Shown piece by piece: positions 17,152 through 28,372 of a stretch of DNA of 64,000 bases (positions are counted from its first letter, which is position 1; the number at the start of each line of letters is the position of its first letter). The stretch spans positions 310,001 to 374,000 of the forward strand of contig CAWBCV010000012.1 in the NCBI GenBank assembly GCA_963787425.1, in the 5' to 3' direction. Source of the stretch: AP-15 sp963787425 (GTDB lineage: Bacteria > Pseudomonadota > Alphaproteobacteria > ATCC43930 > CGMCC-115725). The notes beneath the pieces were generated by a model. The model did not search any database, had not been told where the DNA came from, and worked only from the letters and a program-made list of their open reading frames with translations. A program made the translations under genes and the position numbers.

Positions 17152-19650
17152 TCACGGCGATCCAGCCGCGCTCTGGGGCGCGCCAAGCTTCGTACCCCCG
17201 GTGTTTCGTAGAGCCTGAGCGCCCGCATTTTGAATCAGGACATCACCCGCCTCGCAAAGCGACGTGCCATAGACGAGCGCCTCACCACCATAGAGTACGA
17301 CGATATGGTTGGGGCCAGCAAAGAACGCGGTTTCGGGAGGCGCACCAAATTGCCATTCTCGCAGTTGCGCACCGGTTTGAGAATCCCAAAGCCGAACCAA
17401 ATAACCCCCCGGCGGCGGGCCACTATCCGCCCGCATCACGCCGCTCGTCGTTACCACGCAGTCCCCATTCGGGCTGAATGCCGCGAAGGTGACATCGTCG
17501 TTGTGTGCGAGCCGTAGCGTTCTCCCAGTGGTGGCATCCAAGAGATCGGCCTGGTGGCCGGCCATGCGGACGGACCGATCACCCATTTTGGATAGGGCTA
17601 TCTGGACAAACGGGACGGCGTTGTTGGCCTTCTCAGCTACCGCAGAGCCGGATGCGACATTCCAGCCGCGCCACTGGCCGACACTCTGGATACCGATCAC
17701 CGAACCGTCTGCCGCAGCGCTAAGGTCATTATGGCCTCCGGAGTGCCCGGCATCAGATAGCGGACGATAGTGGAGTGGAAGACGGCGTTCCGGCAGCCAT
17801 CGTTCCGTGTTCCAGATTGCCAGCTTCCCGCCAGTATACCGAATAATGAGCCGTTTACCGCTCGGTGAAAACCTTGCTGCGACGACTTCTCCCCAGATGC
17901 TGTCGATCGTCGCCAATGGGTCCGTCACCAATCCTTCAACAACGATATTGCCTATCGAGAATAAGGCGGCCTGCCCATTGCCGTAGACAACGCTGACGAG
18001 CCCACCCTCTGGAGAGAACGTTGGCACGAGGGCCCAGGTGTCCGGGCCTTGCAACGCCCCGATGCTCTTTCGCTGTTTGATGTCCCAGAGCGTTGTCAAC
18101 CCATTCCTGTTGGTCGTAGCCAGCAGCTTCTCGTCCGCGCTGAACGCCGCATCCTGCACGGAGATTTCGTTTCCGGTATCCTTGATGAAGGGGTTCCCGG
18201 GAGAATGGGTGTCGAACACCGCGAACCCCATCAACCACTTCGATACGAGATAACCGCCCCTTGGACTCCAGACGATATCGGTTGCGGTGAAATCATCCCC
18301 TTCGGCATTGACTGTCTGTCCAGACGTCAGATCGGTGATGGAGAGGCGCGCTCGATCGCTGTAGGAGAGGCGCGCTTTCCCGCCTGCATCCGCTACAATG
18401 GCAAATCTGTGGCCGTCGGGACTGACTGCCTGTTCCGAGCTCGTTCGCGAATAGCCCCGTGGAGTAATTTCTTTGATGACATATGCAGGTCCAGACGACG
18501 GCAGATCGACGAGCTGCAGGCTACTGTCTCGCAGCATCAAAGCCGTGGGGCCGCTGCTCGTAGCGGGGCTAAGCCAACGCAGCTCACCGCGGATGGCGGT
18601 GATGCGTTGGCCGCTTGCGCTATCATAGACGGCGGTGTTTTTGTCGCCGTCCAGGACCGCCAGCATCCCGCCATCCAGCGAGAACGCAGCGCTGACCAGC
18701 GGCTTGCCGTCATTGGCCAATTCCAGCACTTTTTGCCCGCTTTCCAGGTCGAGAACGCGCGCTCTCGCCTGCTTGTCGACGATGACCACGCGCCGCTCGT
18801 CAGGCGCGAAGGCAACCCCGACCGGATCGTAGATCCCCGCTCGTGGCGACACCGATACAAGTAGATCGGGCAGATTGGACAGGGCGACCCGAAGCGAACT
18901 CAAGGCGAGCGGCGATTTGCTTTCACTGATCGCCTGGAGCGCGAGTGAGGTGCTTCGCTCTGGATCGCTGTCGGCGATGCGCAGAGCCTGATCCGCAAGA
19001 TCGTTCGACCGTGCCGAACGGGACTCCCTTTCAGCTACGAATCCCGCAATGGCCAGCAATGTGGAGATTACGGCAACGGCTCCGCTCCATTGTATTCTCC
19101 GTCGGAACTTCCGCCGACCCTCGCGCCTCTCGATTTCTGAGCGACTGCAGTTGCAGATATCAGCGAGCAGTTTGTACCAGGACGTCCGATACCGCGCTGA
19201 ATGAAGGTTGGAAGACTTCGGATCAAAGCTCCGATAGTCGCTGGCCAGCGGCAATTCTAGGCGTTCGCACAGTGCAGCGGGGAACGCCATATCCGCGTCA
19301 TTGGCCGCATTGGTCGTCTCGGGGCTCCCGGCGATAAGAACGGGGATCAGATCTTCCGCGGAGTGTACTTGTGTAAAGCGCTGTATCTCGTCGTTGACGA
19401 ACGAGCTCGCCCGCGCATTCGGCGAGCAAATGATGATCAGCTTACGCGATCCCTGAAGGTGGCGCCCTACGGCTTGATAGTATTCCGTACCAGTAAAGTC
19501 TTCTTCATCCCGGAATATGTTGAGCCGACGCTTCGGCACTGGGAGGCCGCTCGGCGGCGTATAGCGCCGCAGCGTGCGTTCGAGCAGCACTGCAAACGGC
19601 TTATCCTTGCGAGAGTAGCTGATGAAAGCATCATGTAAATACAGGTCCAT
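17152..19650 (-). CDS. TIR-domain protein with membrane segment and WD40-like beta-propeller
   Basis: 832 residues. N-terminal TIR domain (about 5-160): HDAFISYSRKDKPFAVLLER, NIFRDEEDFTG and LIIICSPNARASSFVNDEIQ, with Glu88 in the place of the catalytic NAD-cleaving glutamate in many bacterial TIRs. A basic stretch (RREGRRKFRRR) precedes a single membrane helix (about 188-206, AVAVISTLLAIAGFV). Next is a helical segment SDPERSTSLALQAI, seen in many membrane-anchored propeller proteins. The rest (about 250-810) is repeated WD40-type strands (VAFAPDERRVVIV, AAFSLDGGMLAVL, AAFSADEKLLATT, AAFSPNGDCVVTT). ATG at 19648-19650 follows GAGGG. Could be a defence or signalling protein with the propeller as sensor. 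The asnS remnants begin just upstream. Confidence 0.85.
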   Translation of the reverse strand: MDLYLHDAFISYSRKDKPFAVLLERTLRRYTPPSGLPVPKRRLNIFRDEEDFTGTEYYQAVGRHLQGSRKLIIICSPNARASSFVNDEIQRFTQVHSAEDLIPVLIAGSPETTNAANDADMAFPAALCERLELPLASDYRSFDPKSSNLHSARYRTSWYKLLADICNCSRSEIERREGRRKFRRRIQWSGAVAVISTLLAIAGFVAERESRSARSNDLADQALRIADSDPERSTSLALQAISESKSPLALSSLRVALSNLPDLLVSVSPRAGIYDPVGVAFAPDERRVVIVDKQARARVLDLESGQKVLELANDGKPLVSAAFSLDGGMLAVLDGDKNTAVYDSASGQRITAIRGELRWLSPATSSGPTALMLRDSSLQLVDLPSSGPAYVIKEITPRGYSRTSSEQAVSPDGHRFAIVADAGGKARLSYSDRARLSITDLTSGQTVNAEGDDFTATDIVWSPRGGYLVSKWLMGFAVFDTHSPGNPFIKDTGNEISVQDAAFSADEKLLATTNRNGLTTLWDIKQRKSIGALQGPDTWALVPTFSPEGGLVSVVYGNGQAALFSIGNIVVEGLVTDPLATIDSIWGEVVAARFSPSGKRLIIRYTGGKLAIWNTERWLPERRLPLHYRPLSDAGHSGGHNDLSAAADGSVIGIQSVGQWRGWNVASGSAVAEKANNAVPFVQIALSKMGDRSVRMAGHQADLLDATTGRTLRLAHNDDVTFAAFSPNGDCVVTTSGVMRADSGPPPGGYLVRLWDSQTGAQLREWQFGAPPETAFFAGPNHIVVLYGGEALVYGTSLCEAGDVLIQNAGAQALRNTGGTKLGAPQSAAGSP

Positions 19651-19845
19651 GATTCCCTCGACCAATTACGGCAACGTACTCCCTTGAACCCCATGAAAAT
19701 CAAATCTACATTTTTTGCTGGAAAGTCAGTGTGAACTGGCTCACACGAAGATCATGATGGCGAGGTCCTCGATATGCCGAGACTGCGCCCCCACGACAAT
19801 CCGGGCGGCGCTCGGGAAGTGCAAGGCGGTGGCTCTCGGGTAAAG

Positions 19846-20400
<555 letters not shown>

Positions 20401-20435
20401 CGCTCGCGACCTTTGGCGGCCATTCGCGCCTGAGA

Positions 20436-22076
20436 TCAGGTGGGCACGCCGAGATCGTTCAATCCTTCGGCGACCCTATCGAGAAAATGTTGCGTGAAGG
20501 GGATGGAGGCGACGATCTTCTCGATCGTCAAATCGGGAGAATACCGGCGGAGTGCTTCTAGCGAGTCGAGCGCGGCCAGCCGTTCCCCGAGGCGAGCATA
20601 AGAAACCGATAAGGTCCGATTGATCCACGCGGTTTCGGGATGTTCCCACAGCGCCCGTCGCTTCCACAACCCCGCTAGCTCGTAACGACCAGCATCAAAG
20701 TGAGCACAACCGATACCAATTAAACGGCTCGCGTTTGGCGGTCGTGAGTCGAGGCGCGTCGCCTCGTTGAAATGCCGAATGGCGGTGTCGGGCTCACCTA
20801 GATATGCATTTACCCAGCCGCTGCGTTCCCAGCCCCAGACGAAGGTCGGATCGAGCGCAAGAACCCGGGCGATGAGAGCGCCCGCATGATCCAATTGCCC
20901 GGCCATCGTGTGCACGGCACATCGAGCGGTCAGCACCAGGGGATCGTCTTGGTCGAGAATGCCCGCGCGGTCGCTGAGCATTAGTGCCAGCGCCCGCTCT
21001 TCGTTCGGTGAAGGTGTGCCATTGTAGAGAACCAATTGCGCATGGCAGTAGGCGGCGAATGCAGTTGCAGGAGCGTAGTCTGGGTCGATTTCCATTGCGC
21101 GGTTCAACAGATCGAGCGCCTGCTTCGCAGCATCGGGATACGTCGCGAATACGTAAGGAAAAGCTCGCATCGTAAGGCCGTAAGCGTCGAGGTCCTGCGG
21201 TCGTTTGCGTCGCGCGCGCTCGATCTCGGAGCCCCGGATCTGAGGCAGGATTGCGCTCATTACACCTACAGTGATTCGATCTTGCAATGCGAACAGATCG
21301 CTCATCTCGCCATCGTAAGTGTCTCCCCACACATGAAAGTCCGTGGCGGCATCGAGTAGATGAATAATGGCGCGCACGCGCTTACCGCTCTGTGCGATCC
21401 TGCCGGTCACAAAATAGCGTGCACCTAGTTCCTGAGAGAGCCGCTTGGGATCCAGCGACCCGAAGTTTCGCGACGACTTCGGAACCACTACCGAAAGGGA
21501 ACGCGCGCGACACAATGCAGTGGCCATCCCTTCAGTCACATAGTCCGCGAAGAATCGACAATCCGGCTGGGCGGCAGAAACCTGACACGGCAGGACGGCA
21601 ATCGAGGGTCTCTCTCGCGACCTGCGCACGCCAATAGCTATACCGCCGGCACCATCCAGGCCTTCCTTGCGGATGCGCACGTTCGGTCGGTTTTGGGCGA
21701 GACGGCTTCGCTGCAATGTCGCAGACGGCGTTTCGCCAAAGCAGCGGCGGTATTGCTGCGAAAATCTTCCGAAATGGGTGAAGCCAAAACGTGCCGCGGC
21801 GTCCGTGACGGAGGTGCGGTTGGCGCCCTTGAGCAAGTCTACCCTTACCGCAGCCAAGCGACACCGTCGCCAGAACGCGAGCGGAGAAACGCCCATGAAC
21901 GTGCGAAAATGCTTGCGCAATGTTCGCTCAGGGACGCCGCAATGGGCGACGAGGTCGGCTACCGAGATCTTCCGGTCGAGGTCCCCCCGGATGAGGTCAA
22001 CCGCCTTCTTGAGATCGTGAGGGATCGGTTGGCTTCGCGCTATCCGACGGCGATTGGGATCATCCGATGACCTCAT
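20436..22076 (-). CDS. AraC-type HTH regulator with adenylate-cyclase-like TPR region
   Basis: 546 residues. An AraC-type DNA-binding domain lies at the N-terminus (about 22-122): ISVADLVAHCGVPERTLRKH and VTDAAARFGFTHFGRFSQQY carry the two helix-turn-helix units. The middle (RPSIAVLPCQVSAAQPDCRF, FADYVTEGMATALCRARSLS) is the TolB-like module common in adenylate-cyclase and Trx regulators, and the C-terminus is a run of TPR-like repeats (AMEIDPDYAPATAFAAYCHA, LIARVLALDPTFVWGWERSG). Domain order is the reverse of usual AraC proteins, which end with the HTH. It is divergent from the cupin gene at 22331 and may control it. ATG at 22074-22076. Confidence 0.85.
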   Translation of the reverse strand: MRSSDDPNRRRIARSQPIPHDLKKAVDLIRGDLDRKISVADLVAHCGVPERTLRKHFRTFMGVSPLAFWRRCRLAAVRVDLLKGANRTSVTDAAARFGFTHFGRFSQQYRRCFGETPSATLQRSRLAQNRPNVRIRKEGLDGAGGIAIGVRRSRERPSIAVLPCQVSAAQPDCRFFADYVTEGMATALCRARSLSVVVPKSSRNFGSLDPKRLSQELGARYFVTGRIAQSGKRVRAIIHLLDAATDFHVWGDTYDGEMSDLFALQDRITVGVMSAILPQIRGSEIERARRKRPQDLDAYGLTMRAFPYVFATYPDAAKQALDLLNRAMEIDPDYAPATAFAAYCHAQLVLYNGTPSPNEERALALMLSDRAGILDQDDPLVLTARCAVHTMAGQLDHAGALIARVLALDPTFVWGWERSGWVNAYLGEPDTAIRHFNEATRLDSRPPNASRLIGIGCAHFDAGRYELAGLWKRRALWEHPETAWINRTLSVSYARLGERLAALDSLEALRRYSPDLTIEKIVASIPFTQHFLDRVAEGLNDLGVPT

Positions 22077-22330
22077 GCGTCCTAACTCCTGGCGACCTCG
22101 TACCGCTCGTCAGCCCGGTTCATACGCAAGACACGGCGATTGGCACGAGGGCTGTCCGGCGCCACCAATTTAGCGGAAATCTGACCCGCTCGGAAGAATT
22201 GGGCCGTTCACGGATATTCGAGCCGAAAGCGGATATCAGGTGGCGCTTTGCCTCACGCACTATTCGGTCACGGCCGGGCGCAAACTGCCCGCGTGCCGGT
22301 GAGCGACCTGGAGAAAAGCAGGAGGCGACC

Positions 22331-22747
22331 GTGAAACAAACCTTGATCTTCCCTCTTTCGGGCTCGATCGCCGCTATAGCCCTGTGCCTGATTGGCATTC
22401 AGATCAGCGACGCCCAGCAGCCGGCGTTGAAGCGCACCGATCTTCTTGTGACAACTCTGGCTGATCTCGGCGACAAAGAAATGCATGTTTGGGTTGGCGA
22501 TTTGGCGCCGGGTGCGGCGACCGGCCGTCACTCTCATCCGACGCCGAGGTTCGTTTATGTGCTCGAAGGTGCGGTTGTCCTCGAAATCGATGGCAAGCCG
22601 CTGCAAACGTTCAAGACGGGCGAAGCCTTTGTGGAAATGCCCAACGTAGTCCACAACTTCAGGAATGCGAGCACAACCGAGCCCGCCAAGGGTCTGGGTT
22701 TCCAGTACGCCGGGAAAGGGCAGCCGCTGCAGGTCAACGCCCCCTGA
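22331..22747 (+). CDS. Exported cupin-domain protein
   Basis: 138 residues starting with GTG at 22331, behind AGGAGG. A signal peptide (about 1-28, FPLSGSIAAIALCLIGIQIS) is followed by a single cupin barrel: GAATGRHSHPTPRFVYVLEG gives the first metal-binding motif (H-x-H with a downstream E) and FVEMPNVVHNFRNAS the second (H). Likely a small periplasmic metal-binding cupin. Enzymatic activity unknown. It faces away from the AraC/TPR regulator with about 250 bases between, so the pair probably forms a regulator-target unit lying between asnS remnants 1 and 2. Confidence 0.85.
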   Translation: MKQTLIFPLSGSIAAIALCLIGIQISDAQQPALKRTDLLVTTLADLGDKEMHVWVGDLAPGAATGRHSHPTPRFVYVLEGAVVLEIDGKPLQTFKTGEAFVEMPNVVHNFRNASTTEPAKGLGFQYAGKGQPLQVNAP

Positions 22748-22868
22748 AGGCGCCCAGCGAAGCGAGGATGCGAGCTGCCGCAATTGGAACGCCGTGGCTC
22801 GGGAATGCCAGGACGCCTTGGGTCAGACTCGCTGGCCAGAAATGCGGATCGGCAAGGTGGTATGCGCT

Positions 22869-24050
<1,182 letters not shown>

Positions 24051-24134
24051 GCGAACGGAACGGATTGTAGTTCCAAGGGGTCCAACCCTCACTGCCAGTC
24101 CCACGGGTGTCCCGTGTTTTAGCCGGCCTTCCGA

Positions 24135-25547
24135 TTAGGTCTGCCGGCCCGTTTCGCTGCCCGTCCAACTGGTCCATCCGAAGAGATTGCTGATCTGCGC
24201 CAGATCGAGCGGGTATGCGTCTCTGTCCAACCGGATCTCGACCAATGTGGTCGTGAACGGGGCAAACAGGCGTTGATTGTCGAACGGGATCGCGCCGGAG
24301 CGAATGTCCTTCAGCAATTGCCTGTCGCGCTCCAGCACCGGGGTCAGGTCGAAGATTGCATCCCAGCGCTCGTTTGCGGTGGGTGAGGGAAGCGGAGTGC
24401 CTTCCTTTTCCCAGCCGAAGCCCTGAAAATCGATCCATGTCGAGCCCGACAGCGCCATCACCTTCACGCTAAGCGACGATCCCGCCAGCAGCTTTTCGAC
24501 ATCGAAATGAAAGCAGCGATAACTGTGATCGCGGCTATATACGGCGACGTGCTCGTCATCGAAACCCGGGATCGGGTCGTCGCGGTCGAAGAGCTGAATA
24601 TGAAAATCGCGAATGGGGTCGCCGCGCTGGTCGACGCACCGCACGATGGCCTGTTGCCAGGCGCCCTTTTCGGCCGCGACCGCCGCCCCTCTGCCATGCG
24701 CGTCGGCTGCGGTCAGCCACGCGCGAAACTCGTCTGCGGTGTTGACGAGCAGCGCCTTCTTGGCGAGGGAGACCAATTCGTCGGTCGGCTCGGCAATAAT
24801 GGTCCCGTGGTTCATCCCGGCCATAAGGTGCACCGGCACATTCGTTCCCATCCATTTCTCGATCGACACGTGTTCGGGAGCGGCCCGAGTGAGGTCCAGG
24901 ACTATCTTGCGGGTATTCAAGCCCGCCCCGGCCCAGCGCACGGTGCCGTCCATCCCCGGCGAGTTGGCCAGTTCGCGGATCCCGTCATAGGCTTCGGTAC
25001 CGCAGAATACGAACACATAGGGGGTATCGGGGCTGTCATCGAAAAACGGCTGTTCGTTGAAGACGTCCCGGTAAGCCAAATCCCACGTGTAGGGGCTCGC
25101 CAGCTCCAACCCGTCGAGGATCGCATCTCCTGCGGCGAGGAAATCCGGCCCGAGATGCTTACTTCCTTTAAATACGGCCCCGAGCCAGCTGCGGCCCTGA
25201 CGCGCAAGGGGTGAACCAAATGTGGCCGGGGCGATTGCCACGAGATGTTTCAAGCGGCCGAGGCGGCGGCGATCGCGCACGAACCATTCACGGATGACCA
25301 GCATTCCAGTGGAATGCACGATGGCGTCGAATTCCTGCACGTCATTGCCGAAATATGCGTGCAATGCGCGGTCGAGCCCGTCGGCCAAATCTTTTATCGT
25401 AACCTCGTCGGTCAATGACTGGTAGTTGCCGACGTTGATCGTATCGATTTCCCAAGCTGGGTCCCCGCTCGCCAGCTTCTCACGCCAGGTCCTGAACGAC
25501 TCTCCCTTATCCGAGTAACCGTGGATAAGAACGATCGGCCGGTTCAT
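24135..25547 (-). CDS. Alpha/beta-hydrolase (lipase/esterase-like) with C-terminal beta-rich domain
   Basis: 470 residues. The alpha/beta-hydrolase fold starts at once (RPIVLIHGYSDKGESFRTWR). The nucleophile elbow is AIVHSTGMLVIREWF with Ser79; H-S-T-G replaces the usual G-x-S-x-G first glycine. The oxyanion HG is at residues 9-10, and a candidate catalytic His occurs in HLMAGMNHGTII. From about 300 on the protein is different: strand-rich with VRCVDQRGDPIRDFHIQLFD, perhaps an accessory binding domain. No signal peptide, so cytoplasmic. The ATG at 25547 sits behind GGGAGGA. It lies alone between asnS remnants 2 and 3. Substrate unknown. Confidence 0.8.
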   Translation of the reverse strand: MNRPIVLIHGYSDKGESFRTWREKLASGDPAWEIDTINVGNYQSLTDEVTIKDLADGLDRALHAYFGNDVQEFDAIVHSTGMLVIREWFVRDRRRLGRLKHLVAIAPATFGSPLARQGRSWLGAVFKGSKHLGPDFLAAGDAILDGLELASPYTWDLAYRDVFNEQPFFDDSPDTPYVFVFCGTEAYDGIRELANSPGMDGTVRWAGAGLNTRKIVLDLTRAAPEHVSIEKWMGTNVPVHLMAGMNHGTIIAEPTDELVSLAKKALLVNTADEFRAWLTAADAHGRGAAVAAEKGAWQQAIVRCVDQRGDPIRDFHIQLFDRDDPIPGFDDEHVAVYSRDHSYRCFHFDVEKLLAGSSLSVKVMALSGSTWIDFQGFGWEKEGTPLPSPTANERWDAIFDLTPVLERDRQLLKDIRSGAIPFDNQRLFAPFTTTLVEIRLDRDAYPLDLAQISNLFGWTSWTGSETGRQT

Positions 25548-25797
25548 ATTTTCCTCCCTCGAAGGCGCGCCCCTGGTAATACAAGACTAGCCAAGTTTGA
25601 CCAGGACGGAAACGCCCTCGACAGCTTGGTTTGGAGGCCGCGAAAGACTGCCGCTGCGGGTTGGTTCCTCCGAGAGTAGCTGACGCAGCTCGCGGCAGCC
25701 TAATTGGCGGTGCGACCGACGAGGCGGTCACTCTGTCGCTGTCGGGCGTCGTGAGCCGATGTCCGGGCGTCAGGCGCAAGCGCCAAGGCGGGATGCC

Positions 25798-26625
<828 letters not shown>

Positions 26626-26766
26626 CTCGGGTCCGATTCGCCCATACTCTCTCGCCCAGCAGTGCCGAGCATCCTGCGAGATCAGGCAAGTCGGTGCGAT
26701 CCATCGCGCAACTTGCCTCCGGCCGCACGCTAATGTATGAACAGAACATGAATCTGGAAGAGAGCA

Positions 26767-27267
26767 ATGAGCCTCGATGGCAGAGCTGTCGCCAACTTCG
26801 TTCTCGACTTCTGCGAAGCGAGGGGCCGCAGAATCACTAACCTATCCTTACAGAAAATCGTATTTTTCTGCCATGTCTGGAGTTTGATTCGGTTCGGCAA
26901 ACCTTTAGTTAGGCACCAGTTTGAGGCTTGGCAATTCGGGCCGGTTCTTCAGTATCTCTATAGAGAATTTAGAGAGTTTGATAACCAGCCCATCGTAGGG
27001 CGCGCGAAGAAGACCGATCCGAGAACTGGTAACAGTACGATCGTCAATTACGTGCTCGACAATGAGACGGAAGAACTTTTGAGCCGAGTAGTCGACTTTT
27101 ACAGCCTTTTGACCCCCGCTGATCTGGTGCAAATGAGTCACGCAACGGGAGGTCCTTGGGACAAGGTATGGAACCATCAAGGCCGCGTGAACCCGGGAAT
27201 GAAAATCGACAACGCAGCGATTGTTAAGTTTTATTCCAGAGTGAATTTCCCCTTCATAGTACAATAA
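26767..27267 (+). CDS. Panacea-domain (DUF4065, SocA-like) antitoxin candidate
   Basis: 166 residues forming one Panacea domain. Seen: GRAVANFVLDFCEARGRRIT, NLSLQKIVFFCHVWSLIRFG, the signature FEAWQFGPVLQYLYREFREF, and a late LTPADLVQMSHATGGPWDKVW with the family S-H-x-x-x-G-P-W pattern. Panacea proteins (SocA, GepA) act as antitoxins or chaperones for many unrelated toxins (established for the PanAT class). ATG 26767 is behind GAGAG. Base use is less GC-rich than the neighbours, a sign of transfer. It is followed by an unknown gene ten bases on, which fits a two-gene toxin-antitoxin unit. Confidence 0.85.
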   Translation: MSLDGRAVANFVLDFCEARGRRITNLSLQKIVFFCHVWSLIRFGKPLVRHQFEAWQFGPVLQYLYREFREFDNQPIVGRAKKTDPRTGNSTIVNYVLDNETEELLSRVVDFYSLLTPADLVQMSHATGGPWDKVWNHQGRVNPGMKIDNAAIVKFYSRVNFPFIVQ

Positions 27268-27277
27268 AGAGGCTTTC

Positions 27278-28012
27278 ATGTCAAAAATCAAGGTTCCTTC
27301 ATTACAGCACCTTGCGCGCAACTGGCGCGATGATCCTCAGCAGATCAAGCGATTACTGGTGAGTTTGGTCGAGAACGGGCCAACTTTTAATTATAACCCG
27401 CTGTTCGCCGCTGTTCGCGATATGTTGATCTTTCGCCAACCATATACCGAAATCGCAGAGGGAATACGCCGCACGGTTAAGCGGGCGGGTGTTAGAGACA
27501 ATCTGCTCGGTGTTCTGCCGCTGATCCGAGATTATTTCGATTGCGTTAATCCAGCTTTTGTTCAAGCCGTGGAGCGCCGCTACTACCCAGTAGGGCGCGG
27601 CCTGATGGTACCCTTCGATCCTCCGCTGATTTATGGCGAAGGAGGCCGGCTCCATTTTCCATGGTTTAGCTTTTGGCGCAGCAATCCGCTCGCAGGAGCG
27701 AGGCTTTCGCTCTTTGTTTCAGTGGTCGAGGACGTCTTGCTCCAGGATCCAGAATTGGAAGACGCTGATTTGGTTATACTCGACTTCAGCGCTCCCAAAT
27801 CAAATCAGCCGCGCGATCTGAGAGTGATCGACGCCCGTGACATTCCGCGCCTTTCAGACGAAACAAAAGTCGAAATGCTTTCGATATTTGCTGAAGGTTA
27901 TTTTCTTGCCCAAGCAGAGCTTTCAAGTACTGAAGCAACTCAAGGCGCAGAGAAGCCTGCCCGTAAGCCCGGACCGCTCGATCAGCCTGACCTCTTCGAT
28001 GGCGATCATTAG
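27278..28012 (+). CDS. Unknown protein, candidate toxin partner of the Panacea gene
   Basis: 244 residues without a domain I recognise. An N-terminal region (MSKIKVPSLQHLARNWRDDP, QQIKRLLVSLVENGPTFNYN) is helical. A middle part (RRYYPVGRGLMVPFDPPLIY, RLHFPWFSFWRSNPLAGARL) is aromatic-rich, and LQDPELEDADLVILDFSAPK precedes RDLRVIDARDIPRLSDETKV. The C-terminus is acidic and low-complexity. ATG at 27278 follows AGAGG, ten bases after the Panacea stop, so they are cotranslated. In other PanAT loci the toxin is adjacent and unrelated in sequence. That is the only basis for the suggestion; no catalytic motif is evident. Lower GC than surroundings. Confidence 0.7.
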   Translation: MSKIKVPSLQHLARNWRDDPQQIKRLLVSLVENGPTFNYNPLFAAVRDMLIFRQPYTEIAEGIRRTVKRAGVRDNLLGVLPLIRDYFDCVNPAFVQAVERRYYPVGRGLMVPFDPPLIYGEGGRLHFPWFSFWRSNPLAGARLSLFVSVVEDVLLQDPELEDADLVILDFSAPKSNQPRDLRVIDARDIPRLSDETKVEMLSIFAEGYFLAQAELSSTEATQGAEKPARKPGPLDQPDLFDGDH

Positions 28013-28145
28013 GGTCGAACGCCAGGGAGGGGTTCCTGACAAGTCGCTGGCGCACACACCCACGCGCGATAATGAGCTGTTGTGTTGCCGTCTTGACCGC
28101 TCGGAGCTCTCCATGCGGTCTGTGGAGACACCATCGCCAAATCAG

Positions 28146-28300
28146 TGCACGTTAATACCGCGCGTTGCCGGGGTGCGCGGTATCGCGTCCCGCACGTTCG
28201 AAGGCCGGTGACGTAGGCAAGGGTGCACTCGAAACCGAGGCCGAAGCTGGCGGCACCATGCCGTGGCGGGGCAGATCGCGGTCCCAGGCGGGTTTGGCGG
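28146..28300 (-). pseudogene. asnS: asnS remnant 4 (3' end only)
   Basis: About 150 bases matching the last 50 codons of asnS: the reverse strand of ataccgcgcgttgccgggg (the RTPGNARY end) through the GLANVRDAIPFP region with a deletion, to the FGLGFERTLA segment and the start of YAWYRDLRR. It fades at about 28300. Same strand and order as the other copies. Confidence 0.85.
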
Positions 28301-28372
28301 AATGCGCTGCACTGTTCCGTTCCACGCTTGCTGTATAACGCTCCGAGCGATTAGGCGGATTTGGCTTAGACG

